From: an uncultured Bacteroidales bacterium
GTDB taxonomy: Bacteria > Bacteroidota > Bacteroidia > Bacteroidales > UBA932
DNA length: 64,000 nucleotides
NCBI GenBank assembly: GCA_944322715.1
Contig: CALUPT010000002.1
Coordinates: 1 to 64,000, forward strand
Reading direction: 5' to 3'
The translations under genes and the position numbers were made by a program. Shown here in pieces: positions 54,837 to 63,489 of the stretch. How positions within the stretch are numbered: the stretch's first letter is position 1; every line of letters begins with the position of its first letter. Under the pieces are notes generated by a model. It did no database searches. It saw only the letters and a list, made by a program, of their open reading frames with translations, and was not told where the DNA came from.

Positions 54837-55167
54837 TCATCCTGAACGGAGTCACCTTCTGTCATCCTGAACGGAGTTGCCTTCTGTCATCCTGAACGGA
54901 GCCGCAGGCGAAGTGAAGGATCTGGAGTACCACATTGGTCCTCCACATTGGCAGCCATCGGTGATTCCAAAGGAGATATGCACCCCGAAGATGCCACTGA
55001 AGGCGTATATCGATGGTTGACCGCGCATATCTCGACATTTGCATAGAGATATGCACCCCGATGATGCCACTGGGAGCGTATATTGAGGGTTGCCGGTGCA
55101 TATCTCACGAGGCACAGATTCTTCGCTTCGCTCAGAATGACAATGAACGGCCGCTCAGAAGGACAAT
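54837..55167. repeat. Composite repeat element after the SRP RNA
   Basis: Outer arms of the genome's repeat family: TCATCCTGAACGGAG repeated three times at period 25 (54837, 54862, 54887), running into GCGAAGTGAAGGATCT, and the inverted right arm AGATTCTTCGCTTCGCTCAGAATGACA-like sequence at about 55116-55142. The centre (54928-55110) differs from other copies and carries two 61-base dyads. With flanks it fills the 445 bases between the SRP RNA and the next gene; no gene is supported. Confidence 0.78.
54973..55106. repeat. Two 61-base palindromic-ended units
   Basis: Units 54973-55033 and 55046-55106 are about 80 percent alike, each opening with GAGATATGCACC. The right unit closes with its exact complement GGTGCATATCTC and the left one with a near match (GCGCATATCTC). 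They are 12 bases apart. The paired ends could fold the RNA or bind a protein. Confidence 0.7.
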
Positions 55168-55228
55168 GTACGGGGTTCAGAAGGATGTGTACCTGAACAG
55201 AAGGACCGGGCAGGGAAAGGATCAGGAG

Positions 55229-56572
55229 TCATTTTCGAAGAGACTGCACGGCAGTGATGATGGCATCCGCTGCGCCATCTATGCCGAGACGTCCTGTATT
55301 GAGCACTATGTCGTAGCCGCTGATATCCAGCCATTGTTTTCCTGTGTACTGCCAGCAATGGTTGGCACGGCCGGTGTTCACCCTGTCTATCTTTGCCGCC
55401 GCCTCTTCGGCACTGATATGGAACTTGTCCATCACCTGCCTTACGGCGAATTCCTTGTCCGATCCGACAAAGACCTTCAGTACGTGAGGATTGTCCCTGA
55501 GGATCCAGTTGCCAAGACGGCCGAGGATCACACAAGGACCCTGATGTGCCAGCTCCCGGACAGTCCGGCTTTCGCTTACATAGATCGCATCATCCTTTGA
55601 AGGGTTCATCGACATCGGGATACTGCTGTCAGCAAGGATCATCTCCCAGAGTCTTGCAGTCGAGATATTCTGTTCGTTCTCTGCCACGAATTCCGGCGAA
55701 TACCCCATCTGCTCCGCTGCCATATCTATGATCTGCCTGTTGTAGAAAGGACAGCCGAGCCTGCGCGCGACCTCCTCTCCGACAGCATTGCCTCCGCTGC
55801 CGTACATCCTGGCCACCGTAACCACACAGTAGTCACCCCAGCTGTCTGTATCTGCAGCAGTCCCGGAACCGTGACGTTCGCATGCAGGGATGAATATCCG
55901 GTCGAGCCAGCCTATATGGGGAGAGAACACCCTGACCATATATCCGACATAGAACATAGACACTATGGTACCGACACCGACCATCTTCCAGTCCCACCTG
56001 CCGAAAAAGACAAACATAAATACAACGCCTACAGATACCAGGAAAGTATCCGTACATATCTTCACCCTGCTGAAATCCTTCCCGAGGGACTTCGATATGG
56101 CCAGAGGTAAACCTTCCCCGGCAAGCATCAGAGAATCACATCTCACCTCACAGGCTATACCGAAGGCGAGAATGGCTCCTCCTACCAGAAGTTCAAGGAA
56201 CCTCAGAGGATATCCGGCCAGAGGACTTATTGTATAAGGGATCTGCAGGAAGCCGGTCAGCCACATCGTGAAATCAGTATAGAACCCGAAAAGGAAAGAC
56301 ACGACAATCTGGAGGAACTGCCGCTTCTCGAAGTCCTTCCTCAACAGCAATATCTGGACTGTGATGAAAAAGACGTGCATACATATCGTCAGCTGACCCA
56401 TTGTCAGCCCGATTCCAGGTATGAGGGACAGGATATATGGAGGTGCGGATATCGGGGATGAACCGAGATTGGCCCTGATAGAGAGAGAAGTCCCCAATGC
56501 GATGACAAACAGTATTACGACAAAACTCAGATAACGGCGGCCCCATTCCGCCTTGCTTCTTTCAACGGTCAT
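55229..56572 (-). CDS. YczE/YitT-like membrane protein fused to cytidylate-kinase-like domain
   Basis: A 447-residue fusion. Residues about 15-225 have five or six membrane segments of the YitT/YczE type (RANLGSSPISAPPYILSL). Residues about 245-447 are a cytidylate-kinase-2-like P-loop domain (VARMYGSGGNAVGEEVARRLGCPFYN, ILGRLGNWIL, GSDKEFAVRQVMDKFH). The P-loop has GSGG rather than a standard GxxGxGK, as in this kinase-like family. The fusion is, from memory, recurrent in gut Bacteroidetes. Catalysis and substrate are not known. No partner gene lies within the operon distance. Confidence 0.83.
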   Translation of the reverse strand: MTVERSKAEWGRRYLSFVVILFVIALGTSLSIRANLGSSPISAPPYILSLIPGIGLTMGQLTICMHVFFITVQILLLRKDFEKRQFLQIVVSFLFGFYTDFTMWLTGFLQIPYTISPLAGYPLRFLELLVGGAILAFGIACEVRCDSLMLAGEGLPLAISKSLGKDFSRVKICTDTFLVSVGVVFMFVFFGRWDWKMVGVGTIVSMFYVGYMVRVFSPHIGWLDRIFIPACERHGSGTAADTDSWGDYCVVTVARMYGSGGNAVGEEVARRLGCPFYNRQIIDMAAEQMGYSPEFVAENEQNISTARLWEMILADSSIPMSMNPSKDDAIYVSESRTVRELAHQGPCVILGRLGNWILRDNPHVLKVFVGSDKEFAVRQVMDKFHISAEEAAAKIDRVNTGRANHCWQYTGKQWLDISGYDIVLNTGRLGIDGAADAIITAVQSLRK

Positions 56573-56629
56573 TTATGATTTCTGCTTAACAGGGCGCAAA
56601 TTTACTCAATTCAGGACATAATTGTACCA

Positions 56630-57673
56630 TTAATTCCCGAGAAGCCCGGACAGCCTGGGGAAAAGAGCTTCTCCATAGAGGTTCTTTCCGACTATGATTC
56701 CTGTAGAGCAGTCGATGAGATAGTTCCACGGCAGCCCGTTCACACCGTAGGCGGCGACTTCAGGAACATCGCGGAAGCCTGACGCGGGTATGTCAATTAT
56801 GACATTTGTCCAGCCGAGTCCGTTCTTATGGACAAAATCCGACCACTGTTCCCTGTCGCCATCAAAAGACACGGCATAGACATCGAATCCTTTTCCCTTA
56901 TATTCGGAATATGCAGATTTCAGATCAGGCAGCGACTCTCTGCAGGCACCGCACCATGTCGCCCAGAAATCGAGCAGGACATACATAGCCCCGTCACGGT
57001 CTACGACCGATGCCAGATCTATGACTGTACCGTCAACGGACTCCCCTTCAATATCCATATATTTTCCATCCACATCCGTCTTTGCACGCGACACGAGCTG
57101 CTCAAGAAAGAGCATTGATGGAGTCTGCCTCAATTCTTCCGGGAATCCTTCCATAAGCCTCGCCGCAGTGATGGAACTTCCTCCGGACAATATGTAATAA
57201 TCACACAGAAGACTGACTCCCAAGATATCATGATGCCGTGAAATCTCGCCCGCGAGAAAATCCAGCTTAGCTCTGTCATCCGCTATCGAGCGGAACTCTG
57301 CAAATATATCTGCAAGTCTGTCATTGGACGGGGTCCCGGTGAAGCCGTACCAGCCCTCGCTCTTCTCGACCGCCCTGACATCTCCCTCTTCCAATATGAA
57401 AGGATTGCCGATATTGGTCGCGGAAGACATATCCTTCCCGAGATATGCATAGACTATCTCCGCAGAGTCACATTCGCCTTCGATATGAAAAGAGGAATTC
57501 CCCACCATAGCCGAGTCAATCACCCTCCATTCATGATTCGTCACCAGATATACATAATCCCCTTCATATCTGCTGAAGAACGGGCCGCTCCCGGAGACCG
57601 TATATCTGAATCCTTCAGAACAGGACGCGACTATGACGGCGGCAGCCACAAGTGCGGGCACAAAATGTCTCAT
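56630..57673 (-). CDS. TlpA/ResA-like thioredoxin-fold lipoprotein (DUF4369)
   Basis: A 347-residue periplasmic lipoprotein: lipobox IVASC near residue 18, DUF4369-like N-terminal domain (about 25-200), and a thioredoxin fold with the redox motif WATWCGACRESLP (CxxC). It is a thiol-disulfide oxidoreductase, probably a reductant of periplasmic Cys. The start at 57673 gives the signal peptide; longer in-frame starts do not. It is followed, 57 bases later on the same strand, by the fusion gene. Confidence 0.88.
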   Translation of the reverse strand: MRHFVPALVAAAVIVASCSEGFRYTVSGSGPFFSRYEGDYVYLVTNHEWRVIDSAMVGNSSFHIEGECDSAEIVYAYLGKDMSSATNIGNPFILEEGDVRAVEKSEGWYGFTGTPSNDRLADIFAEFRSIADDRAKLDFLAGEISRHHDILGVSLLCDYYILSGGSSITAARLMEGFPEELRQTPSMLFLEQLVSRAKTDVDGKYMDIEGESVDGTVIDLASVVDRDGAMYVLLDFWATWCGACRESLPDLKSAYSEYKGKGFDVYAVSFDGDREQWSDFVHKNGLGWTNVIIDIPASGFRDVPEVAAYGVNGLPWNYLIDCSTGIIVGKNLYGEALFPRLSGLLGN

Positions 57674-57714
57674 TATATTCGGATATTTTCCGTAAAGATA
57701 CGAATTATATCGGA

Positions 57715-58653
57715 TCAGGCGTTGTCTTCGGCATTCCGGGCCTTGCTCTTGTTGACCAGGAACACTCCGGCGAAGATAAGTATGACGGCCAGGATCTTCA
57801 GTATATTGAAGCTGTCCATTCCCCAGATGATCGCGACAACGGTGGCCACCACAGGCTGCACATAATTGTACATTGCCACAAGGGTCGGGCGGAGATACTT
57901 CTGCCCTACAGGCACTATCAGATAGCACAGGAAAGTGCCGAAAACGAGAACGTATGCCAGTTCGGCATATTCAGTCAATGTAATGGAGTCCCAGCCGGTC
58001 AGGGCGAGACTTCTGGCTGAAACAGGCAGCAGCACTATGGATGCAAAGGTGAACATCCACTTCATCAGTGTCACCGGAGAATATTTCCTTATAAGATCCC
58101 TGAATATCACAAGATAGATCGCATACGAGCACTGCGCGAAGAAACAGAGGAAGTCTCCGGTCAGATTCGATGAACGGGCCGCATTGCCGATATGATCCGA
58201 GGCACCGGGAAGAATGCGGTTGCCGAAAACCAGCAGCAGGGCACCGCAGGCCCCGAGCAGCACTCCTCCGGCTTTCAGTCCGGTTATCGGCTCCTTGATG
58301 AATATTGCTGCGAAGATCATTGTCACTATCGGAAGGGTGGTCGTTATGATTGACGCATCGACCGGGGATGTCATGGAGACACCTGTCACGAAGACGCACT
58401 GGTTGAGAAGAATCGCGAAAAGTCCGGCGAAGAACAGTTTCACATAGTCTCCCCTGTCCTCTATCTTCTCCCCGGGCGAAAAAATGGAAATGACCCAGAA
58501 AAGCACAGCGGCCCCGAAGATACGCACATCGGCCACAAGCATAGAAGATACAGCATCGGAATTCATCGCAGCCTTCGAGACCGGGGACATAAGCCCCCAC
58601 ATAATGCTTGCCGCAAGCATCGAAATATGCCCTGCCTTCTGCTCCTTAGTCAT
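57715..58653 (-). CDS. EamA-family (DMT) transporter
   Basis: A 312-residue inner-membrane protein with ten membrane segments in two EamA repeats (first starts HISMLAASIMWGLMSPVSKAAM; second around GDFLCFFAQCSYAIYLVIF). Known: DMT proteins export metabolites, amino acids or drugs; no substrate can be told. The ATG at 58653 gives a normal N-terminus. A TATTTTTG box in the 80-base gap to mgsA fits a -7 element for leftward transcription. Confidence 0.9.
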   Translation of the reverse strand: MTKEQKAGHISMLAASIMWGLMSPVSKAAMNSDAVSSMLVADVRIFGAAVLFWVISIFSPGEKIEDRGDYVKLFFAGLFAILLNQCVFVTGVSMTSPVDASIITTTLPIVTMIFAAIFIKEPITGLKAGGVLLGACGALLLVFGNRILPGASDHIGNAARSSNLTGDFLCFFAQCSYAIYLVIFRDLIRKYSPVTLMKWMFTFASIVLLPVSARSLALTGWDSITLTEYAELAYVLVFGTFLCYLIVPVGQKYLRPTLVAMYNYVQPVVATVVAIIWGMDSFNILKILAVILIFAGVFLVNKSKARNAEDNA

Positions 58654-58733
58654 AATTTCCGGTTTTGAGGGCGCAAAAATACATAAAAACCCGATATTTT
58701 TCGTATAATTGTTCCCGTTTTGGATTGAACTGT

Positions 58734-59189
58734 ATGATACGTAACATTGCACTTGTAGCCCACGATGCCAGGAAAGCGGAACTGGTCAGCTGGGTCCGTT
58801 TCAATGCAGGATCGCTCAAATCCTGCAGGCTGTTCTGTACCGGCACGACAGGACGGCTCATCGAAGATGCCCTCAAGGAAGAACTTGGGGACCAGTGCCC
58901 TGAAATAACGAAACTGCTCAGCGGCCCGCTCGGAGGGGATGCCCAGATCAGTGCCATGATTGCCGAATACAAGGTCGACATGCTGGTATTCTTCTGCGAC
59001 AACCTCATAATGCAGGGGCATCAGAACGATGTGATGGGCCTGGTGAGGCTGGCGTCCCTCTACAACGTGCCATTCGCGACCAACAGGAGCACGGCGGACT
59101 TCATCATCTCATCCCCTCTCTTCCACGATCCGTCCTACGAAAGGATAATACCCGCCTGCATCGAATCCTACAAGAACCGCAAGCTGTAA
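58734..59189 (+). CDS. mgsA: Methylglyoxal synthase
   Basis: A 151-residue enzyme that turns dihydroxyacetone phosphate into methylglyoxal and phosphate, a bypass of lower glycolysis. It matches E. coli MgsA in ALVAHDARK, TGTTGRLI, the phosphate and catalytic loop SGPLGGDAQI and LVFFCDNL (the two catalytic Asp). The start at 58734 is the family start. It is divergent from the EamA gene and convergent with the M64 peptidase gene. Confidence 0.95.
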   Translation: MIRNIALVAHDARKAELVSWVRFNAGSLKSCRLFCTGTTGRLIEDALKEELGDQCPEITKLLSGPLGGDAQISAMIAEYKVDMLVFFCDNLIMQGHQNDVMGLVRLASLYNVPFATNRSTADFIISSPLFHDPSYERIIPACIESYKNRKL

Positions 59190-59196
59190 GACATGG

Positions 59197-60609
59197 CTAA
59201 TCCGCCGCCGGACCGTAATCATCCTGCTCTAAATGGAACAGGATCATCCGTTCTATGGCCTGGCGGCATACCGGACAGAACGATTCCGATCTGTTGTCGA
59301 GCATACGGCAGGTCTGATAGCCGCGGTACACCCCTTTGGACTGGTAGCCGGCGCCTTCATAGACACCGACCCTGTCCCGATTCTCCTGAACAGCCGGAGT
59401 CGGCACCGGAGTATCCTCCCCGAGAAGGTTCTCCCATTTGCCGGAGAAATCATGGAGAGTGGTGATATTCTGCTCCCAGGGTTCCACATCCGGATAATAG
59501 TATTCCACATACATGTCATCGTAATAGTACTCATCCGCCAGGGCACCGAAACTGTGGCCGAACTCGTGGACCACGACAGGCCTGAACTGGCTGTGATGGG
59601 CAGTCGTCAACGTATAGGAATTGTATATCCCTCCGCCGCCATAGACTCCGGTATTGGCGAGAATGATGACATGTTCGTATGGAATGCCGGCAAGGGCATC
59701 ATGCAGATCCTTCAGATTGAGCGTCGTGAGATACCTGTCCATATAGAATGTACTGAAATGGGAATGCAGGGGAGTATCCTTCCATTCACCCTCAAGAGGG
59801 ACGCTCACCCCGCTGTCAGCCGAAGGCAAAGCCACCGCAACCATATTGAACCTGTCCCTGTATCTGCAGAACGGGTCATACGAAAGTATCTCATCCGCAG
59901 CCGCCTGCGCATCGGCATAGAAAATCTCCGCCTCCCCTGCCGTGTACCCCTCGGCAACGATGGCCACATCAATGCACTCTTTCGGAGAACCGCCTCTGTG
60001 GATATACCGGTGAGGGGCGACACGGGACTCAGGCGCCACTGCTGCAACAGATACAGCGGCATCGGATGATGCGTCATCAGATGAAACGGCATCAGGGCAG
60101 GACATCGAAGTTGAGGAACAGCGGATGAGGATATCGGAAGGATCAATGCCATGAGTCAGGAATGCCGTCCTCCTGCCCTTCACATCAAACAACTCCACCG
60201 TTATTTCTGCCGGACGGGATGGCATTGGCAACAGGTACACATTCTCAAAGGCACGGCAAACCCTTGTAGCCTCTTCCGTAGTCTGCCATTCCTGGAAAAG
60301 CGTCGAAAATGAATTGCGGTACAGGACCTTGCCGGTCCCGGCATCCTTCATTGTAATCTGCCCGTTGCCACGCACCGGCAGCCTGTCCAAATTCACCCTG
60401 CGGCCATACCAGCCCGGAGAACAGGACAGCCCATCCATTGCAATCACAGCAGAGCTGTCTGTCCCGGAAAATATATAGTCTATCCTTAAAGTACTGTCCT
60501 GCAGCATACAGTCAGCCGGCCAGCTGCTATCAAGACCCTTGCCGGGGCACAGGACGGATACGAGAGACAAGACACAGGAAAACGATATTGTAAAAATGTT
60601 CCTTACCAT
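59197..60609 (-). CDS. M64-family metallopeptidase (IgA peptidase M64)
   Basis: A 470-residue exported zinc peptidase: signal peptide (about 1-20), an N-terminal beta domain (peptidase M64 N-type, about 35-165) and a catalytic domain with VVHEFGHSFGALADEY (HExxH plus a downstream Asp). A Ser/Asp/Ala/Val-rich linker (about 166-200) joins them. Known: the family is named after a Clostridium IgA peptidase, and Bacteroidetes carry many members of untested specificity. Cleavage of IgA is not shown here. Confidence 0.9.
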   Translation of the reverse strand: MVRNIFTISFSCVLSLVSVLCPGKGLDSSWPADCMLQDSTLRIDYIFSGTDSSAVIAMDGLSCSPGWYGRRVNLDRLPVRGNGQITMKDAGTGKVLYRNSFSTLFQEWQTTEEATRVCRAFENVYLLPMPSRPAEITVELFDVKGRRTAFLTHGIDPSDILIRCSSTSMSCPDAVSSDDASSDAAVSVAAVAPESRVAPHRYIHRGGSPKECIDVAIVAEGYTAGEAEIFYADAQAAADEILSYDPFCRYRDRFNMVAVALPSADSGVSVPLEGEWKDTPLHSHFSTFYMDRYLTTLNLKDLHDALAGIPYEHVIILANTGVYGGGGIYNSYTLTTAHHSQFRPVVVHEFGHSFGALADEYYYDDMYVEYYYPDVEPWEQNITTLHDFSGKWENLLGEDTPVPTPAVQENRDRVGVYEGAGYQSKGVYRGYQTCRMLDNRSESFCPVCRQAIERMILFHLEQDDYGPAAD

Positions 60610-60683
60610 ATTGAATGAGTTCTATCAAGTGAATTCAAGGATGTTTTACCGGAAGGCAGCAGGAAGGGGCGGCCGCTGCTGCA

Positions 60684-62270
60684 TCATACGGAAATGGATG
60701 CCGCCAGACGTGAAGCGCAGTTGATGCCGTCAAGCGCAGAGGACACAATGCCGCCGGCATAACCGGCACCCTCTCCGCACGGATAGAGTCCAGGCATGGC
60801 GACATATTCGAGGGTTTCGGGGTCGCGGGGGATGCGCACCGGGGAAGATGTACGCGACTCCACCCCGAGCAGAAGGGCATCATTGGTGTAATATCCCTTC
60901 ATTTTCCTGTTCCCTATTTCCGGGAAAGCCAGCTTCAGCCTCCACGAGACATGTTCCGGCAGAAGCGAGTGCAGAGGGGCAGGCACAACGCCCGGACGGC
61001 AGGATGTGGCAGGAAGGTCCTTCGACTCCACCCTGCGGCAGAAATCCATCATTCTCTGGGCCGGAGCCTTCATCGAACCGGAAAACCCGAACATCGACCG
61101 CTCCACATCCCTCTGGAAATACATGAGAGACAATGCCCCGTATCCGGCATACTGCGGCATGTCCCCCGGTTCAACGCTCACCACCACTCCGGCATTGGCC
61201 CATTTGGAATTACGTGCCGAATTGGACATCCCGTTAAGCACGACCTCTCCCGCAGAAGTGGCCGACGGAACGAGGATGCCTCCCGGGCACATGCAGAAGG
61301 AAAAGACTCCCCTGCCCTCGACCTGGGTCACGAACGAATATTCGGCCGCTGGCATATAAGGCTGATACTTTCCGTGGTACTGTATCCTGTTGATGAGGGA
61401 CTGCGGATGCTCCACCCTGACCCCGAGGGCAAAGCCTTTCGCCTCAAGAGGCCATCCCTTCCTGTCGAAAAGCCCGTAAATGTCCCTTGCGGAATGTCCT
61501 GTGGCAAGTATCACCTTCCTTGCCCGGAAAATATCCTCCGGGGCATCGGCCGGGCTGGCATTCTCCCCCCTGCATGTCCGTACCGCATGGACGGAAATGC
61601 TGCCATCCCCGTTCTTTACGAGATCCGTCACCCTGGTCCCGAAACGGTATTCTCCCCCGTGCTCCGTTATGCACTTGCGGATGTTCTCAACTATTGACGG
61701 GAGCCTGTCGCTGCCGATATGGGGATGGGCATCCGTGAGTATGGAAGGGTCCGCTCCGAACAGCACCAACTGATGCAGCACCTCCCTGATATCCCCGCGC
61801 TTGGAAGAGCGGGTGAACAGCTTGCCGTCAGAGAAAGCGCCTGCGCCTCCCTCTCCGAAACAATAGTTGGAATCCGGATTGACCGTACCTGAAACCGACA
61901 GGGCGGCCATGTCCGCCTTGCGGGCGTGGACATCCCTGCCTCTCTCCAGAATCACAGGCTTCAGCCCGCACATCAGAAGTTTCAGGGCCGCAAACATTCC
62001 TGCAGGACCCGCACCAATGATTATCACCGGTTCGGAAGAAGACACATCCCTGTATTCCTCCAGCCTGTATTGCAGGCATTGTTCCCCCGCAGCGTATGCC
62101 TCGATACGGTACCGGTACACGACATCGTTACGGGCATCGATGGAACGCCGCACCACCCTGCAGGAAGCCACGTTCTTCGGCGCGACCCCGAGCGCCCTGG
62201 CTGCGGCTGACAGCATTTCCTCATTGGAAAGGTCCTTTCCTATCGGTTTCGAGATTTCGATTTCTTTCAT
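60684..62270 (-). CDS. FAD-dependent dehydrogenase-like oxidoreductase (COG2509)
   Basis: A 528-residue flavoprotein. The dinucleotide-binding motif VIIIGAGPAGMFAALKL follows an N-terminal domain of about 85 residues, with an internal GEGGAGAFSDGKL and the C-terminal FAD motif GLYPCGEGAGYAGGIVSSALDG. Known: widespread uncharacterised family; substrate unknown. The ATG at 62270 is chosen over a TTG six codons upstream. It lies downstream of tsaD on the same strand with the repeat copy at 62298-62324 between them. Confidence 0.87.
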   Translation of the reverse strand: MKEIEISKPIGKDLSNEEMLSAAARALGVAPKNVASCRVVRRSIDARNDVVYRYRIEAYAAGEQCLQYRLEEYRDVSSSEPVIIIGAGPAGMFAALKLLMCGLKPVILERGRDVHARKADMAALSVSGTVNPDSNYCFGEGGAGAFSDGKLFTRSSKRGDIREVLHQLVLFGADPSILTDAHPHIGSDRLPSIVENIRKCITEHGGEYRFGTRVTDLVKNGDGSISVHAVRTCRGENASPADAPEDIFRARKVILATGHSARDIYGLFDRKGWPLEAKGFALGVRVEHPQSLINRIQYHGKYQPYMPAAEYSFVTQVEGRGVFSFCMCPGGILVPSATSAGEVVLNGMSNSARNSKWANAGVVVSVEPGDMPQYAGYGALSLMYFQRDVERSMFGFSGSMKAPAQRMMDFCRRVESKDLPATSCRPGVVPAPLHSLLPEHVSWRLKLAFPEIGNRKMKGYYTNDALLLGVESRTSSPVRIPRDPETLEYVAMPGLYPCGEGAGYAGGIVSSALDGINCASRLAASISV

Positions 62271-62297
62271 TGCTTCGTTCTGGTTCAATGATATGAC

Positions 62298-62324
62298 AGA
62301 TTCTTCGCTATGCCCAGAATGACA
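62298..62324. repeat. Single arm of the genome's repeat family
   Basis: AGATTCTTCGCTATGCCCAG followed by AATGACA, one half-element of the family seen at 29920, 33375, 37141 and 54837, in the gap between tsaD and the oxidoreductase gene. Partial arms such as GGGCGGTTCAGG follow. Confidence 0.7.
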
Positions 62325-62352
62325 GAGGGCGGTTCAGGCAGGCAGAGCGTCA

Positions 62353-63375
62353 TCACAGTTCGGCGGCACGGGATACCGGAGCTACGGAAAGAGGTGTCCT
62401 TTCCCCGTGCAGATAATGGAAATATCCCGCTATGGCTATCATCGCCGCATTGTCCGTGGTAAACTTGAATTCAGGCAGATACACTTTCCATCCCCGCTTC
62501 TTTCCCTCCTCCGTGAGGGCATTGCGCAGGCCGCTGTTGGCAGATACGCCTCCGCCCATAGTCACCTCTTTGATACCCGTGCGTTTCGCTGCCTTCACCA
62601 GTTTGTCCATCAGTATCTCTATCAGAGTCCTCTGGAAGCCGGCACAGATGTCCTCCTTGTTCTTCTCCATGAAATCCGGATCTTCCGCAATCCTGTCCCT
62701 GACAAAATACAGCAGTGAGGTCTTGACTCCGCTGAAACTGTAGTCCAGACCAGGCACATGCGGTTTGGCGAAACGGAACCTGTCCGGGTCTCCCTGTTTC
62801 GCAAGCCTGTCCACTACCGGTCCGCCCGGATAGCCAAGGCCCATCATCTTGGAGCACTTGTCGAATGCCTCCCCTACCGCATCATCGATTGTCTGCCCGA
62901 GTATCTCGAACTCCAGCGGGCTGTCCACCCTAACTATCTGGGAGTTCCCTCCTGACACCAGCAGGCAGAGATACGGGAAGGCAGGATGCCTGTTCCCGCT
63001 GTCATACTGCTTTATGAAATTGGCGAGGATATGGCCCTGAAGGTGGTTTACCTCAATCAGAGGCCTGTCAAGGGCAACCGCCAGTCCCTTTGCGAAAGAA
63101 GTCCCTACAAGCAGGGACCCGAGCAGCCCCGGCCCTCTCGTAAAGGCTATGGCCGTTATGTCGGATGGACTGATGCCGGCCCTGTCTATGGCCTGGCTTA
63201 CGACAGGTACGATGTTCAGTTGGTGCGCCCTGGATGCCAGTTCGGGGATCACGCCTCCGTATGCCTTGTGGACATCCTGGCTTGCAAGCACGTTCGACAA
63301 CAGATACCCGTCCCGGATGACGGCTGCCGAAGTGTCATCGCACGATGATTCTATTCCGAGTATTATATCTTCCAT
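62353..63375 (-). CDS. tsaD: tRNA N6-adenosine threonylcarbamoyltransferase
   Basis: A 340-residue enzyme of the Kae1/Qri7/YgjD family. It uses threonylcarbamoyl-AMP to modify A37 of ANN-decoding tRNAs, together with TsaB and TsaE. The metal ligands are in NHLQGH; GGxPxG-like GYPGGPVVD, GGGVSANSGLR and the C-terminal TDNAAMIA are present. It is the first gene of a leftward run, divergent from the TamB-like gene. Confidence 0.96.
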   Translation of the reverse strand: MEDIILGIESSCDDTSAAVIRDGYLLSNVLASQDVHKAYGGVIPELASRAHQLNIVPVVSQAIDRAGISPSDITAIAFTRGPGLLGSLLVGTSFAKGLAVALDRPLIEVNHLQGHILANFIKQYDSGNRHPAFPYLCLLVSGGNSQIVRVDSPLEFEILGQTIDDAVGEAFDKCSKMMGLGYPGGPVVDRLAKQGDPDRFRFAKPHVPGLDYSFSGVKTSLLYFVRDRIAEDPDFMEKNKEDICAGFQRTLIEILMDKLVKAAKRTGIKEVTMGGGVSANSGLRNALTEEGKKRGWKVYLPEFKFTTDNAAMIAIAGYFHYLHGERTPLSVAPVSRAAEL

Positions 63376-63489
63376 GGCCGCAAAAATACGACATTTTACC
63401 GGATATTTTTACTATTTTTGCAGTTTGCGCCGATTGCCGGCAATAAAAACCGAAAAGACATCAGAAAGTTATTGAAAATACTCTGGTTC

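Noticed and set aside
54852-55115. Short open frames on the minus strand with repeated GCISL/GVHIS peptides
   Set aside because: They are translations of the repeat element and its 61-base units, with no start signals.
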